Assembly (NCBI RefSeq): GCF_900176165.1
Contig: NZ_FWWU01000009.1
Location: forward strand, 1,676,501 to 1,740,500
Direction: 5' to 3'
From: Deinococcus hopiensis KR-140
GTDB taxonomy: Bacteria; Deinococcota; Deinococci; Deinococcales; Deinococcaceae
DNA: 64,000 nucleotides
The position numbers and the translations under genes were made by a program. Numbering within the stretch: position 1 is the first letter of the stretch; the number at the start of each line of letters is the position of its first letter. The notes below the pieces were generated by a model. The model made no database searches, was not told the origin of the DNA, and saw only the letters and a program-made list of their open reading frames with translations. This document shows, piece by piece, positions 36,127-49,793 of the stretch.

Positions 36127-36308
36127 CGCTGAATGAACAAGTTGCACATCCAACCCGCCCTAACCGGAGGGCAGAATGCTATTTCTGCAATTTGTCTAGC
36201 TTAAGTGCAACAGGCAGTGGGGGCTGTGCGGCAATGGTACGTCTCCCCTTGCGCTGCCCCCCCCAGGCTCGCTACGGTCGGGGCAGCACGGAGGCTCCAC
36301 TACCCATC

Positions 36309-37679
<1,371 letters not shown>

Positions 37680-38018
37680 GCGGCCGTCTGCGCGGTTGCT
37701 GGGAGGCCTGATCGCCTGGCCCGGATAAGACGGCCTTCAGCACATTCTGGACGTGAGATGCCACTGGCCCGGGGCGGACTGGGCCCCGCTGTTGTGCCGT
37801 GGGTGAAGTAGTATAGGCAGCGTCTCCGACTTCTTACCTCTGCCTCCTCCCGCTTGGTTCCCCTTGGCCGCTGAGCGCAGGCGCAGCGTTCTGGTGACAG
37901 GCCCCTGCAAAACCCGCGCGAAGGGGCCCTGTCCGCCCACAGCAGACTTGATCCACACAAGAAAACAAAATTGCTCATCTGCTGGCAATTTGGCATTCTT
38001 TTTTAGGATTTTCCTTCT
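37680..38018. other. Intergenic region between glnA and the liv operon
   Basis: No gene is recognised. It holds hairpins GGCCGTCT/AGACGGCC (37682-37689 with about 37728-37735) and GGCCCCT/AGGGGCC (37900-37906 with 37922-37928). It also has an AT-rich tail (from about 37950) unusual for this genome that leads into the liv promoters. The first hairpin may end glnA transcription. Confidence 0.5.
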
Positions 38019-38030
38019 GGAAGCGCTTCC
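38019..38030. promoter_or_regulatory. Perfect palindrome upstream of the liv promoters
   Basis: GGAAGCGCTTCC is a perfect 12-bp palindrome with the central GC step and flanks typical of LacI/GalR-family operators. It lies 28 bases upstream of the first -35 box. The regulator is not known. Confidence 0.45.
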
Positions 38031-38058
38031 TCTTGTTTTGCTGAGGATGTGAAGCACA

Positions 38059-38116
38059 TTGACTTCTCTTTATAGACATGACTAGAATTGGCGCACCTAG
38101 TACAAGCGCTTAGAAT
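38059..38116 (+). promoter_or_regulatory. Two tandem promoters of the liv operon
   Basis: Promoter 1 is TTGACT (38059-38064), 18 bases, TAGAAT (38083-38088). Promoter 2 is TTGGCG (38088-38093), 17 bases, TAGAAT (38111-38116). The second -35 begins on the last base of the first -10. Both precede the binding-protein ATG at 38144, which has CGGAGGA. Confidence 0.7.
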
Positions 38117-38143
38117 CCCGCGCAACACCCCTTCGGAGGACGC

Positions 38144-39292
38144 ATGAAGAAAACCGCCCTGAGCCTTTCCCTGCTGACCGCCCTTGCCCTGGGCAGCGCC
38201 AACGCGGCCACCGTCGTGAAGATCGCCACCATCAGCCCCCTGTCGGGCAGCAGCAGCAACCTCGGCCTGCAGATCAAGAACGGCGCGCAGCTCGCCGTGA
38301 ACGAGATGAAGGCCGACTTCGCCAAGATGGGTATGACCCTGCAGCTTGTGGCGTATGACGACCAGGCCGATCCCGCCACCGGCACCGCTGCCGCTCGGCG
38401 CGTGGCCGCCGACAAGAGCATCCTGGGCGTGGTGGGCACCCTGAACAGCGGCGTGGCGATTCCCGCCAGCGCGGTCCTTGCGCCCAGCCACGTGCCCATG
38501 GTCAGCCCCGCGAACACCAATGAGAAAGTCACGGACCGCGGCCTGAAGAACATGAACCGGATCTGTGCCCGTGACGACGCCCAGGGCCCGGCCGGCGGCG
38601 ACTTCGTGATGACCAACCTCAAGGCCAAGAAGGTCTATGTCCTGAACGACAAGACCCCCTACGGTCAGGGTCTGGCCGATCAGGCCGAGAAGGCGATGAA
38701 GGCCAAGGGCGCCAACATCGTGCAGAGCGAGGGTGTGGCCGCCGAGGAGCGCGACTTCACGGCCATCATCACCAAGGTCCAGGCGCTGCGCCCCGACGCG
38801 ATCTACTTCGGCGCGCTGTACGGCCAGGTGGGCCCCTTTGCCAAGCAGCTGCGCGACAAGGGCATCCAGACGCCCATCATCGGCGGCGACGGCTACGACA
38901 GCGACGACCTGACCAAGCTCGCGGGCACGGGAGCCAACAACATCTACTTCACCACCGTCGCGCCCCCCGTGGACGCGGTGCCGACCGCCAAGATCACGGC
39001 GGCCAGCTACCAGAAGACCTTCAAGAGCGACATCCAGGGCTTCGGCGTGATGAGCTACGACTCGGCCAAGGTGCTGCTGCAGGGCATCATGAATGCCGCC
39101 AAGGCGGCCGGCAACAAGGTTCCCAGCCGCGTTCAGGTGGAGACGGCCGTGCGCACCGGCACGTACAACAACCTGCTGACCGGCCAGGTCAAGTTCGACA
39201 AGAACGGCGACCGCACCACGGCCAAGATGTACGTGATCGCCGTCAAGAACGGCGCACGCAGCACGGCGGGCACCGTCAACGTCAAGCGCTGA
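38144..39292 (+). CDS. livK: Branched-chain amino acid ABC transporter substrate-binding protein
   Basis: This 382-residue secreted binding protein of the LivJ/LivK (Leu/Ile/Val-binding) type I fold has a signal peptide ending ALALGSANAA. The mature part opens VVKIATISPLSGSSSNLG and contains NGAQLAVNEMKADF, GVVGTLNSGVAIPA and YGALYGQ-type sequence (here YFGALYGQVG). No lipobox is present. It is the first gene of livKHMGF, separated from livH by a large stem-loop that could protect its mRNA or reduce readthrough. The substrate range is inferred from the family. Confidence 0.94.
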   Translation: MKKTALSLSLLTALALGSANAATVVKIATISPLSGSSSNLGLQIKNGAQLAVNEMKADFAKMGMTLQLVAYDDQADPATGTAAARRVAADKSILGVVGTLNSGVAIPASAVLAPSHVPMVSPANTNEKVTDRGLKNMNRICARDDAQGPAGGDFVMTNLKAKKVYVLNDKTPYGQGLADQAEKAMKAKGANIVQSEGVAAEERDFTAIITKVQALRPDAIYFGALYGQVGPFAKQLRDKGIQTPIIGGDGYDSDDLTKLAGTGANNIYFTTVAPPVDAVPTAKITAASYQKTFKSDIQGFGVMSYDSAKVLLQGIMNAAKAAGNKVPSRVQVETAVRTGTYNNLLTGQVKFDKNGDRTTAKMYVIAVKNGARSTAGTVNVKR

Positions 39293-39305
39293 GTCAATCT
39301 TTTTT

Positions 39306-39380
39306 CGGAAAGCGGGTTGGGGGAGCGCGCGGGCGACCGCTTCGCTCCCCCTTCTCCGGTCAGGCCTTTCCCGCTTTCCG
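39306..39380 (+). promoter_or_regulatory. Nested stem-loop between livK and livH
   Basis: The outer arms CGGAAAGCGGG/CCCGCTTTCCG (39306-39316 with 39370-39380) enclose inner arms GGGGGAGCG/CGCTCCCCC (39319-39327 with 39343-39351). There is no long T-run after the outer stem. It probably attenuates readthrough or blocks 3' decay of livK mRNA. Confidence 0.75.
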
Positions 39381-39402
39381 CATCGTCAGGTCAGGGTGAG
39401 AC

Positions 39403-40392
39403 ATGGATCTTCAAACCGTCGGAACGATTCTCCTTCAGGTGCTTGTCGGGGGCCTCAGCCTCGGCGTGCTGTACGCCATCGTGGCGCTCGGGTACACCAT
39501 GGTGTACGGAGTGCTGCAACTCATCAACTTCGCGCACAGCGAGGTCTTCATCACGGGCGGCATCGTCGCCTACCTGGTGTTCGACGCCCTCAAGAACTCG
39601 GGCACGAACGGCTACATCAAGCTGCTGCTCGCCTGTCTGGCCGCCATGGTGGTCTCGGGAGCGCTGAACGTCCTTATCGAGCGGCTGGCCTATAGACCCC
39701 TGCGCGGGGCACAGCGCCTGGTGCCGCTGATCACCGCCATCGGCGTTTCGCTGATCTTGCAGGACCTCCTGCGTTTTCTGGTGGGGTTGCGCGGGCAGTT
39801 TGACCTTAGCGTGCCGCTGCCCACCGAGTTTGCCCAGTCCATCACCAAGGTGGCGGGGGTGGACCTGAGTGCACTCAACCTGCAGGTCAAGGACATCATC
39901 CTGATCGTGGTGGCGGCGCTGATGCTCGTCGGCCTGAATCTGCTGGTCAACCGCACACAGCTGGGCCGCGCCATTCGTGCGGTAGCCCATGACCGTCAGA
40001 CCTCAGGCCTAATGGGCATCGACTCGAACCGCATCATCAGCCTGACCTTCTTGATCGGTGGCGCGCTGGGCGGCCTGGGTGGCGTCATGTTCGCCATGAA
40101 ATACCAAGCGCTGAACGCCTACAGCGGCACCGTTCCCGGCCTCAAGGCCTTTACCGCCGCCGTTCTGGGGGGCATCGGCAACATTCCGGGCGCCGTGCTG
40201 GGCGGCCTGGTGCTGGGCTGGCTGGAGACGCTCCTGGGCGTGATCAGCCTCTTCGGTTCGCTGCCGGGTCTGCACTGGCTGAGTGCAGTCAAGGCCGAGT
40301 ACAAGGACATCGGCGCGTTCCTGGCACTGATTCTGATTCTGTTCCTCAAGCCCGCTGGCCTGCTGGGCAAGGCCACCACGGAGAAGGTGTAA
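39403..40392 (+). CDS. livH: Branched-chain amino acid ABC transporter permease LivH
   Basis: This 329-residue inner-membrane permease of the LivH family has about eight helices. It shows GGLSLGVLYAIVALGYTMVYGVL near the start, INFAHSEVFITGG, ERLAYRPLRGAQRL and the cytoplasmic loop AVAHDRQTSGLMGIDSNRII, which contacts the ATPase. AVLGGIGNIPGAVLGG is the usual C-terminal signature. The ATG at 39403 is preceded by AGGTCAGGGTGAG. It is one base from livM. Confidence 0.95.
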   Translation: MDLQTVGTILLQVLVGGLSLGVLYAIVALGYTMVYGVLQLINFAHSEVFITGGIVAYLVFDALKNSGTNGYIKLLLACLAAMVVSGALNVLIERLAYRPLRGAQRLVPLITAIGVSLILQDLLRFLVGLRGQFDLSVPLPTEFAQSITKVAGVDLSALNLQVKDIILIVVAALMLVGLNLLVNRTQLGRAIRAVAHDRQTSGLMGIDSNRIISLTFLIGGALGGLGGVMFAMKYQALNAYSGTVPGLKAFTAAVLGGIGNIPGAVLGGLVLGWLETLLGVISLFGSLPGLHWLSAVKAEYKDIGAFLALILILFLKPAGLLGKATTEKV

Positions 40393-40393
40393 C

Positions 40394-41769
40394 GTGACGA
40401 CGCTGTCTTCCCCTCCACGCGGACGCGCGGGCGACCGCACCGCTGCGCTCCTCATCTACACCGCCGTGACGGCCCTGCTGCTGGTCTTTCTGCGCAACGA
40501 CATCACCGAGGGCCTGTCCAAACTGCTGCAGCCGGTGCTTTTCGGGGCCTTCCTGCTCTCGCTGGTGTTCGCCTTTCAGTGGCGCGCCGCCGGGTGGGCC
40601 AAGGCCCTCGTGTTTGCCGCCGGAATCGGCTTCGTGCTGCCCTTCATGGGCCGCGAGAACACCTCGTATTTTGACCTCGTGATTCAGATGCTGATCTTCG
40701 CCGCGCTGGCCCTGGGCCTGAACATCGTGGTGGGGCTGGCAGGTCTGTTGGACCTGGGATACATCGCCTTCTTCGCAGTGGGGGCGTACCTGTGGGGCGT
40801 ATTCGGCAGTCCTCAATTCGGAGAAGTGACCGGCAACGCGGCCTTTGCGGGCGGCGTCAATCCGGCCCTGTTCTGGCTGTTTATCCCGCTGGCAGTGGCG
40901 GTCGCCGCGTTCGTCGGGGTGCTTATCGGCCTGCCGGTCCTCAAGCTCAAGGGGGATTACCTCGCCATCGTGACGCTGGGGCTTGGCGAAGTGATCCGCA
41001 TTTTCGCCAACAACCTCGACGTCACCAACGGGCCGCAGGGCATCGACGCCATTGAGAGCGCGCCGGTGCCGTGGCTCAACAGCGTCGCGGCCAGCCTGGG
41101 CTTTGCCGAGGACCAGTACCGGCTGTTTTTCCTGTACTTTCTGGTGCTGATCGTGATCGCCGTCGTGGTCATGGTCAATTTCCGCCTGGACCGATCAAAG
41201 ATCGGGCGCTCGTGGATCGCCATCCGCGAGGACGAGATCGCCGCGCAGGCGATGGGTGTGCCGCTGCTGCGGACAAAGCTGCTCGCCTTTGCCACCGGGG
41301 CTTCCTTCGCAGGCGCGATGGGCGTGATCTTCGCGGCCAAGCAGAACTTTATCGATCCCAAGAGTTTTGACTACTTCCAGTCCATCGGCGTGCTGAGCAT
41401 GGTGATTCTGGGCGGCATGGGCAATATTGCGGGCGTGATGCTGGGCGCAGTGGTGGTCACGCTGATGAACCTGATGATTCTGCCCACCCTCAGCGAGGTG
41501 CTGCAGCAGACCTTTCCCAACATCAACGCCAACCTCGACCCCAGCAAGTACCAGCGCCTGATTTTCGGGCTGGTGCTGGTGCTGATGATGCTCTACCGCC
41601 CCGAAGGCCTGCTGCCCAGCGCCCGCCGCAAGGCCGAGATGCACGAGCACGACGCGACGCCGCCCGACAGCCTGAATGCGGGCAACCAGCTGGAGGGTGA
41701 CGTGGGCAGCGAGGTGTACTCACCGGGGCTGAGTACCGTGAAAGACAACGACCGGACGGGGAGCGAACG

Positions 41770-41773
<4 letters not shown>
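40394..41773 (+). CDS. livM: Branched-chain amino acid ABC transporter permease LivM
   Basis: This is a 459-residue LivM-type permease. It has ALALGLNIVVGLAGLLDLGY, FFAVGAYLWG, LKGDYLAIVTLGLGEVIRI and AIREDEIAAQAMGVPLLRTKL (the ATPase-contact loop), followed by LGGMGNIAGVMLGA. About 45 hydrophilic residues at the C-terminus (after SARRKAEMHEHD) exceed the usual permease and have no known role. The GTG start is one base after the livH stop, and the stop overlaps livG (ATGA). Confidence 0.94.
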
Positions 41774-43288
<1,515 letters not shown>

Positions 43289-43312
43289 CAACGGGCGGGG
43301 CAGAGCCAGATC

Positions 43313-43350
43313 AGGGGCCGCTTCCCAGCTGGGGCGGCCCCTTTCCCTTT
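43313..43350 (+). terminator. Terminator of the liv operon
   Basis: The 9-bp stem AGGGGCCGC/GCGGCCCCT (43313-43321 with 43334-43342) is followed by TTCCCTTT. Confidence 0.85.
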
Positions 43351-43559
43351 GACCGGGTTGCCTCACAGAGACGTAAGGGCGCGGTGACGCGAGGCGCAAC
43401 GGGCTGAACAAGTTCCGCACAGATGGCCAGGTCAGGCATCAAGGGAGGGCCCCAGCGCTGTTTCTGAGGAGGCCCAGAGGGAATAGCACCCACCCTCACG
43501 CCTCCCGGAGGCTTCCCGCCCGGGCGTAAGCCCCGCTCTATGCCCCACCTAGTGCGCAG

Positions 43560-43838
43560 GTGGTGGGCTGGTGGGGCCAGCACCACACTGCTCCGCCTCC
43601 CTCTGCTGGCCTCCTGGGCCTGGCCCAGATGATCAGGACCGTCCTGCCCCTGGCGTTCTTTCCCCACGAGACGCTCATGATCTTTCCGCTGGTACCCAAT
43701 CTGGAAGGCCAGTACGTCCTCAGGAAGCTGGCGCTGGTGGTGGGGCCACGGCGAGGAGGGAAGCCCGACCGCGAACCCCAAGGCAGCCCGGAGAACATAC
43801 GCGGGCCGTCCACCGGCACTTCCGCCGCCTTCGCCTGA
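43560..43838 (+). pseudogene. Fragment resembling a DoxX/YkgB-type membrane protein
   Basis: A plus-strand frame contains MIRTVLPLAFFPHETLMIF, continuing PLVPNLEGQYVLRKLALVVG, which resembles the last two helices of DoxX/DUF417 (YkgB-like) membrane proteins. The preceding residues are not helix-like, and after VVG the frame becomes Arg/Pro-rich, so both ends seem lost or frameshifted. No ribosome binding site supports a start. The rest of the gap 43351-43920 shows no other gene. This is a moderate-similarity call from memory of the family. Confidence 0.35.
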
Positions 43839-43920
43839 AGCCTTGAGCGACGCGCTGGGCCTGATCCCAGAGGAGAGCACTTCCTACTGCATTCCTCCGC
43901 GCCAACAGCTAAGGTCAGCC

Positions 43921-44934
43921 ATGCGCCACTCTCCCATGCTTGCCGCCACCCTCGTCTCTGTCCTGCTGACCTCATGCCTGCCCGCACCGCAGGCGTTCGA
44001 TCCGGCGAGGCAGCCTGGGCCAAATGACCTCGGCGCGCACAACGCCGCAACTGAATGGTGGTACGCCTCCGGCTATCTGCCCGAATCGGGGCTGGCCTTT
44101 CACTGGGCGCAGTTCAAGGTCAACTACCGGGGTATCCCCTACCACGCCGGGCACCTCGCCGTCGCGGACCTGCGAAACAAGAAGCTGAGCCTGTTTGAGA
44201 ACGGGTCTCAGCGGGCCAGCTTCAGCTTTCCGCCGCTGAAAGTGAGGCAGGGCGACTGGCAGCTTTTGCAGGGGCCAGACGGCAGCTTTCACCTCAACGC
44301 CGGGCCGCTGGACCTGACGCTCAGACCGCAAAAACCCCTCGTCGCGCACCCACCTGGCTACTCTGGCACCCCAGAAGTCGGGCGGCTGTACTACCAGAGC
44401 GTCACGCGGCTGGACGCAAGCGGCACGGTGAAGTTGCCCGGTGGCGAGCTCCGGCAAACGCACGGTCAAGTCTGGCTGGACCACCAATGGGGCGACCAGC
44501 AGCCCGGGGCGCAGGCGAAATGGGACTGGTTCGGCCTCCACCTCTCGGACGGTTCGGACCTGATGCTCTACCGGGTGCGCAACGGCGCGGGGCAAGTGGT
44601 GCAGGTGGCGGCCTCCCTTGTGGACCCGGCAGGCGTAGCGCAGGAAGTGCCGGGGGTAACGATGATGCCGGGCCGGGTGTGGCGCAGTCCCAGTGGGCGC
44701 GAGTACGTGCTGGGCTGGGAAGTGAAGTCCCCGGCGCTCAGCCTGACCCTGGAGGCTGCCCGTGACGATCAGGAACTGCTGACCAAAAACACCTCCATCG
44801 CCTACTGGGAGGGGCCGGTGCGGGGTCAGGGCGAGGTCAACGGTCAGGCGGTAACGGCGGAGGGCATGGGCGAGTTTATCGGGGGTGTGCTGACCCGGGC
44901 GGAGGGGGGGCGCTTCGGTCCGCCGGGCAAGTAA
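43921..44934 (+). CDS. AttH/CrtC-like lipocalin-fold lipoprotein
   Basis: This is a 337-residue exported lipoprotein with a lipobox (SVLLTSC, Cys about 19). The body matches the AttH/hydroxyneurosporene synthase (CrtC-like) two-lipocalin family: NAATEWWYASGYL, HWAQFKVNYRG, HPPGYSGTPEVGRLYYQSVTRL, VWLDHQWGDQQ and WDWFGLHLSDGSDLMLYRVR, where WxDHxxG and DWF are the conserved features. Family members include carotenoid hydratases and proteins of unknown function; carotenoid action here is speculative. The ATG is 5 bases after TAAGGT (43910-43915), so it is likely leaderless. Confidence 0.85.
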   Translation: MRHSPMLAATLVSVLLTSCLPAPQAFDPARQPGPNDLGAHNAATEWWYASGYLPESGLAFHWAQFKVNYRGIPYHAGHLAVADLRNKKLSLFENGSQRASFSFPPLKVRQGDWQLLQGPDGSFHLNAGPLDLTLRPQKPLVAHPPGYSGTPEVGRLYYQSVTRLDASGTVKLPGGELRQTHGQVWLDHQWGDQQPGAQAKWDWFGLHLSDGSDLMLYRVRNGAGQVVQVAASLVDPAGVAQEVPGVTMMPGRVWRSPSGREYVLGWEVKSPALSLTLEAARDDQELLTKNTSIAYWEGPVRGQGEVNGQAVTAEGMGEFIGGVLTRAEGGRFGPPGK

Positions 44935-44966
44935 GGAAAAGGTCACCCTCCTCAACGCTCTATAAA

Positions 44967-44996
44967 CTTGACATAACCACACTCAAGTTTCAAAAT
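44967..44996 (+). promoter_or_regulatory. HspR-type HAIR operator overlapping the clpB promoter
   Basis: CTTGACA (44967-44973), 7 bases, ACTCAAG (44981-44987) matches the HAIR inverted repeat (CTTGAGT-N7-ACTCAAG) bound by HspR. The same bases contain the -35 box TTGACA (44968-44973), spaced 17 bases from CAAAAT (44991-44996), so a bound repressor would cover the -35 box. HspR control of heat-shock genes is known in Deinococcus radiodurans; here it is inferred from the site. Confidence 0.85.
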
Positions 44997-45020
44997 AGAG
45001 GCATTGAAGGAGGACCCACC

Positions 45021-47579
<2,559 letters not shown>

Positions 47580-47617
47580 AAGTAGGCCGTCCGTCAGGGA
47601 AACGGCCAACGCAAGAC

Positions 47618-47657
47618 AAGAAAGGCGCCGCCCTCAACCTGGGGCGGCGCCTTTCTT
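47618..47657. terminator. Strong symmetric terminator after clpB
   Basis: Perfect 16-bp arms (47618-47633 with 47642-47657), GC-rich in the centre with AAGAAA and TTTCTT at the bases, so it can act on both strands. It lies 39 bases after the clpB stop. Confidence 0.93.
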
Positions 47658-47707
47658 GCATGCGGAAGGAGGTGGGGTGAAGCCAGGGCCTCCCCCTCTT
47701 CCCGACT

Positions 47708-47831
47708 CGGGCGCATGGGTCAACGCGCGGACTTCTTTTTGACCGAGCCCGGCGAGCGAAATGCGCATGGAGGAGAATGGCGCCGTGGGGAGTGCCCTTC
47801 TACGCGCCGCGCCATTCGGACAACGGCTCTA
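47708..47831 (+). repeat. MITE-like repeat, TAGAGC family, copy 3
   Basis: It has the same orientation as copy 1. The interior words TTTTTGACCGAGCCCGG, GAGCGAAATGCGCATGG and AGAATGGCGCCGTG match the other copies. The right end is intact (GACAACGGCTC followed by TA); the left end is degenerate (GGCGCATGGGTCAACG). The right-end TA plus G forms the TAG stop of the minus-strand gene at 47829-48086. Confidence 0.82.
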
Positions 47832-48086
47832 GTGGCGGTTGGTGGTCGTGGTGGTCGTGACCTGGCGGTCATTGTTGCGGCCCAGGCCCGCGAGGCCCAG
47901 CAGACCGGCGAGGCCCAGCCAACCCCAGTCGAAGCCCTTGTTGGTCGTGGTGGTCGTGCTGGTGTCGCCGCTCGCGTCGGTAGAGGTGCTTGTGGTGCTC
48001 GTCGTGCTGGTGTCGGTCTGGGCAGAGGCCGAAACGGGCAGGGCGAGGGTGGCGGCGATCACGGCAGCTTTCAGGAACTTGGTCAT
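47829..48086 (-). CDS. Small exported WGxxGxxG-type protein, 85 aa
   Basis: The protein has a signal peptide (AATLALPVSASA), a Thr/Ser-rich linker and then GFDWGWLGLAGLLGLAGL followed by RNNDRQ. The WGWLGLAGLLGLAGL core matches the short glycine/tryptophan hydrophobic segment of WGxxGxxG-type small proteins. The C-terminus is a Thr run ending NRH. The ATG at 48086 is used; CACACT lies 7 bases upstream on the minus strand. The stop TAG belongs to the end of repeat copy 3, so the original C-terminus is uncertain. Function unknown. Confidence 0.7.
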   Translation of the reverse strand: MTKFLKAAVIAATLALPVSASAQTDTSTTSTTSTSTDASGDTSTTTTTNKGFDWGWLGLAGLLGLAGLGRNNDRQVTTTTTTNRH

Positions 48087-48203
48087 GAGCAACAGTGTGG
48101 CCGGGAACCCAGTCCTCTTTCACCCAGTAAAGGGCCAGATTTCTTGAAAAAATCCCTATGAAGTCCAGAAAAAACCTATACCCGCCCCGTAAGCCCCCGC
48201 TCT

Positions 48204-48217
48204 TGGGAGCGCTACCA
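48204..48217. promoter_or_regulatory. LacI-family-like operator before the amylase gene
   Basis: TGGGAGCGCTACCA is a palindrome with one mismatch, centred on GC, as in LacI/GalR-type sugar regulators. It overlaps TACCAT (48213-48218), a candidate -10 box, and lies 11 bases before the amylase ATG, where a repressor could block transcription or translation. It shares the AGCGCT core with the palindrome at 38019-38030. Confidence 0.45.
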
Positions 48218-48228
48218 TAGGAGGCAAG

Positions 48229-49677
48229 ATGCAACGCTTTGCCCTGCTGGGTGCGCTGCTCGCCATGTCGGCGGGCGCGCAGACCTCTTCGCCCTCGCTG
48301 CCTTCCTTTGAGGGACAGGTGGTTTACCAGGTGATGCCAGACCGTTTTTTCGACGGTGATCGAGGGAACGACGCTGGGGTGAACCGAGACGACCTGCGCG
48401 CGTGGCATGGAGGCGACCTGCAGGGCCTGACGAACAAGCTCGGCTATATCGGGCAACTCGGCGCCACCGCCGTGTGGCTCACGCCCATCTACCGGCAGCA
48501 GGCGGGAAACACCTCCGGCACCTCGCCGTACCACGGTTACTGGCCCGCCGACTTCAGGGATGTGGACCCGCATTTCGGCACGCTGGCCGATTTCGCGGCC
48601 TTCACAAAGTCGGCGCACGGCGCGGGCATGAAGGTGGTGCTCGACCAGGTCATCAACCATTACGGCTACGCGGCCGCGGCCGTGAAGGTCCGCCCCGCGT
48701 GGTTTAACGGTGAGGCCGAATGCGCCGCCACGAAGAACAAGGATGTGGACTGCTCCCTGGCGGGACTGCCAGACCTCAAACAGTCCAACCCCGAGGTCCG
48801 CGAGCTGCTGCTGGACAACGCCGATTTCTGGCGCAAGCAGGGGGTGGACGCCTTCCGCTACGACGCGATCAAGCATGTGGAGGGTCCCTTTCTGAAGGAG
48901 CTGTTGACCCGGGACCGCGTGGCAGGGACCTGGACGCTGGGCGAGTGGTACGACGCAGACACGGGCACGGTGGCCGACTGGCAGCAGGCGGGCTTTGACA
49001 GCCTCTTTCTGTTCAGCCTGCAATCGGCCTTGCGCGGCTCGCTGATGGGTGGCCAGAGCCTGACGCGGGTGGCGGGGGTACTCTCGCGGCAGGGCGAGTT
49101 GCCCCGACCCGGCGAGGTGGCGCTCTTTCTCGACAACCATGACCTGCCCCGCTTCGCGCAGGGTTCGCTGTTCGAGGACCAGGCCCAGGCCCGCACCCGC
49201 TACGCCCTGCGCGCCCTGATGACGCTCAAAGGGGTGCCGGTGGTCTACCAGGGCACCGAGATCGCCATGCGCGGCGGTGCGGATCCCGACAACCGGCGGG
49301 ACATGCGCTTTGAGAGCGAGTGGACCCCGGCTGAGAAGGCCGTGTTCGGCGCAGCGCAAGACGCCATCGCTGTTCGTAAGGCCAGCCGCGCCCTGAGCGT
49401 CGGCGACGAGAAACTGCTGCCCGTACCCCTCAGCCTGGAAGACGATCTGCTTCTTCTGACGCGGCAGGCGGGGAATGAACGCGTGCTCGCCGCGTGGCAC
49501 CGGGGAAGGGCGCGCAAGAGTTACAGCCTGCGCCTCTCGGCCCTTGGTCTGAAGGATGCGGATCAAACCCTCACGCGCAGCCTCTTTGCCGGGCAGGACG
49601 CCAAGGTGAGCGTGGGGGGCGGCTGGCTGCACCTCAGCCTGCCCCCCGAGGACGCGGCCGTCTTTGCCCTGGAGTAG
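48229..49677 (+). CDS. Secreted alpha-amylase family glycoside hydrolase (GH13)
   Basis: This 482-residue exported enzyme hydrolyses alpha-glucans. The signal peptide ends LAMSAGAQ. The (beta/alpha)8 barrel opens VVYQVMPDRFFDGD and carries region I DQVINH, region II GVDAFRYDAIKH with the nucleophile Asp, region III TLGEWYD with the acid Glu, and region IV FLDNHD. Loops are compatible with a maltogenic or cyclomaltodextrin-type enzyme, but specificity is not decided. The ATG at 48229 has AGGAGG upstream and a LacI-like site overlapping its promoter. No maltose transporter genes are adjacent. Confidence 0.92.
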   Translation: MQRFALLGALLAMSAGAQTSSPSLPSFEGQVVYQVMPDRFFDGDRGNDAGVNRDDLRAWHGGDLQGLTNKLGYIGQLGATAVWLTPIYRQQAGNTSGTSPYHGYWPADFRDVDPHFGTLADFAAFTKSAHGAGMKVVLDQVINHYGYAAAAVKVRPAWFNGEAECAATKNKDVDCSLAGLPDLKQSNPEVRELLLDNADFWRKQGVDAFRYDAIKHVEGPFLKELLTRDRVAGTWTLGEWYDADTGTVADWQQAGFDSLFLFSLQSALRGSLMGGQSLTRVAGVLSRQGELPRPGEVALFLDNHDLPRFAQGSLFEDQAQARTRYALRALMTLKGVPVVYQGTEIAMRGGADPDNRRDMRFESEWTPAEKAVFGAAQDAIAVRKASRALSVGDEKLLPVPLSLEDDLLLLTRQAGNERVLAAWHRGRARKSYSLRLSALGLKDADQTLTRSLFAGQDAKVSVGGGWLHLSLPPEDAAVFALE

Positions 49678-49793
49678 GGGGCTGCGCTGCATTGCCCCTT
49701 CCTGGCGTTCTCGCGCTTCTTGCCCTCCCCTGAACCGGGGGTTCCCTAAACCCTAACGCCCCGGCCCTTCCTCCTGCATTACCATGCTCTGCG

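Noticed and set aside
37680..38018. Riboswitch before the liv operon
   Set aside because: Hairpins are present but match no riboswitch class I know, and the promoters lie downstream of them.
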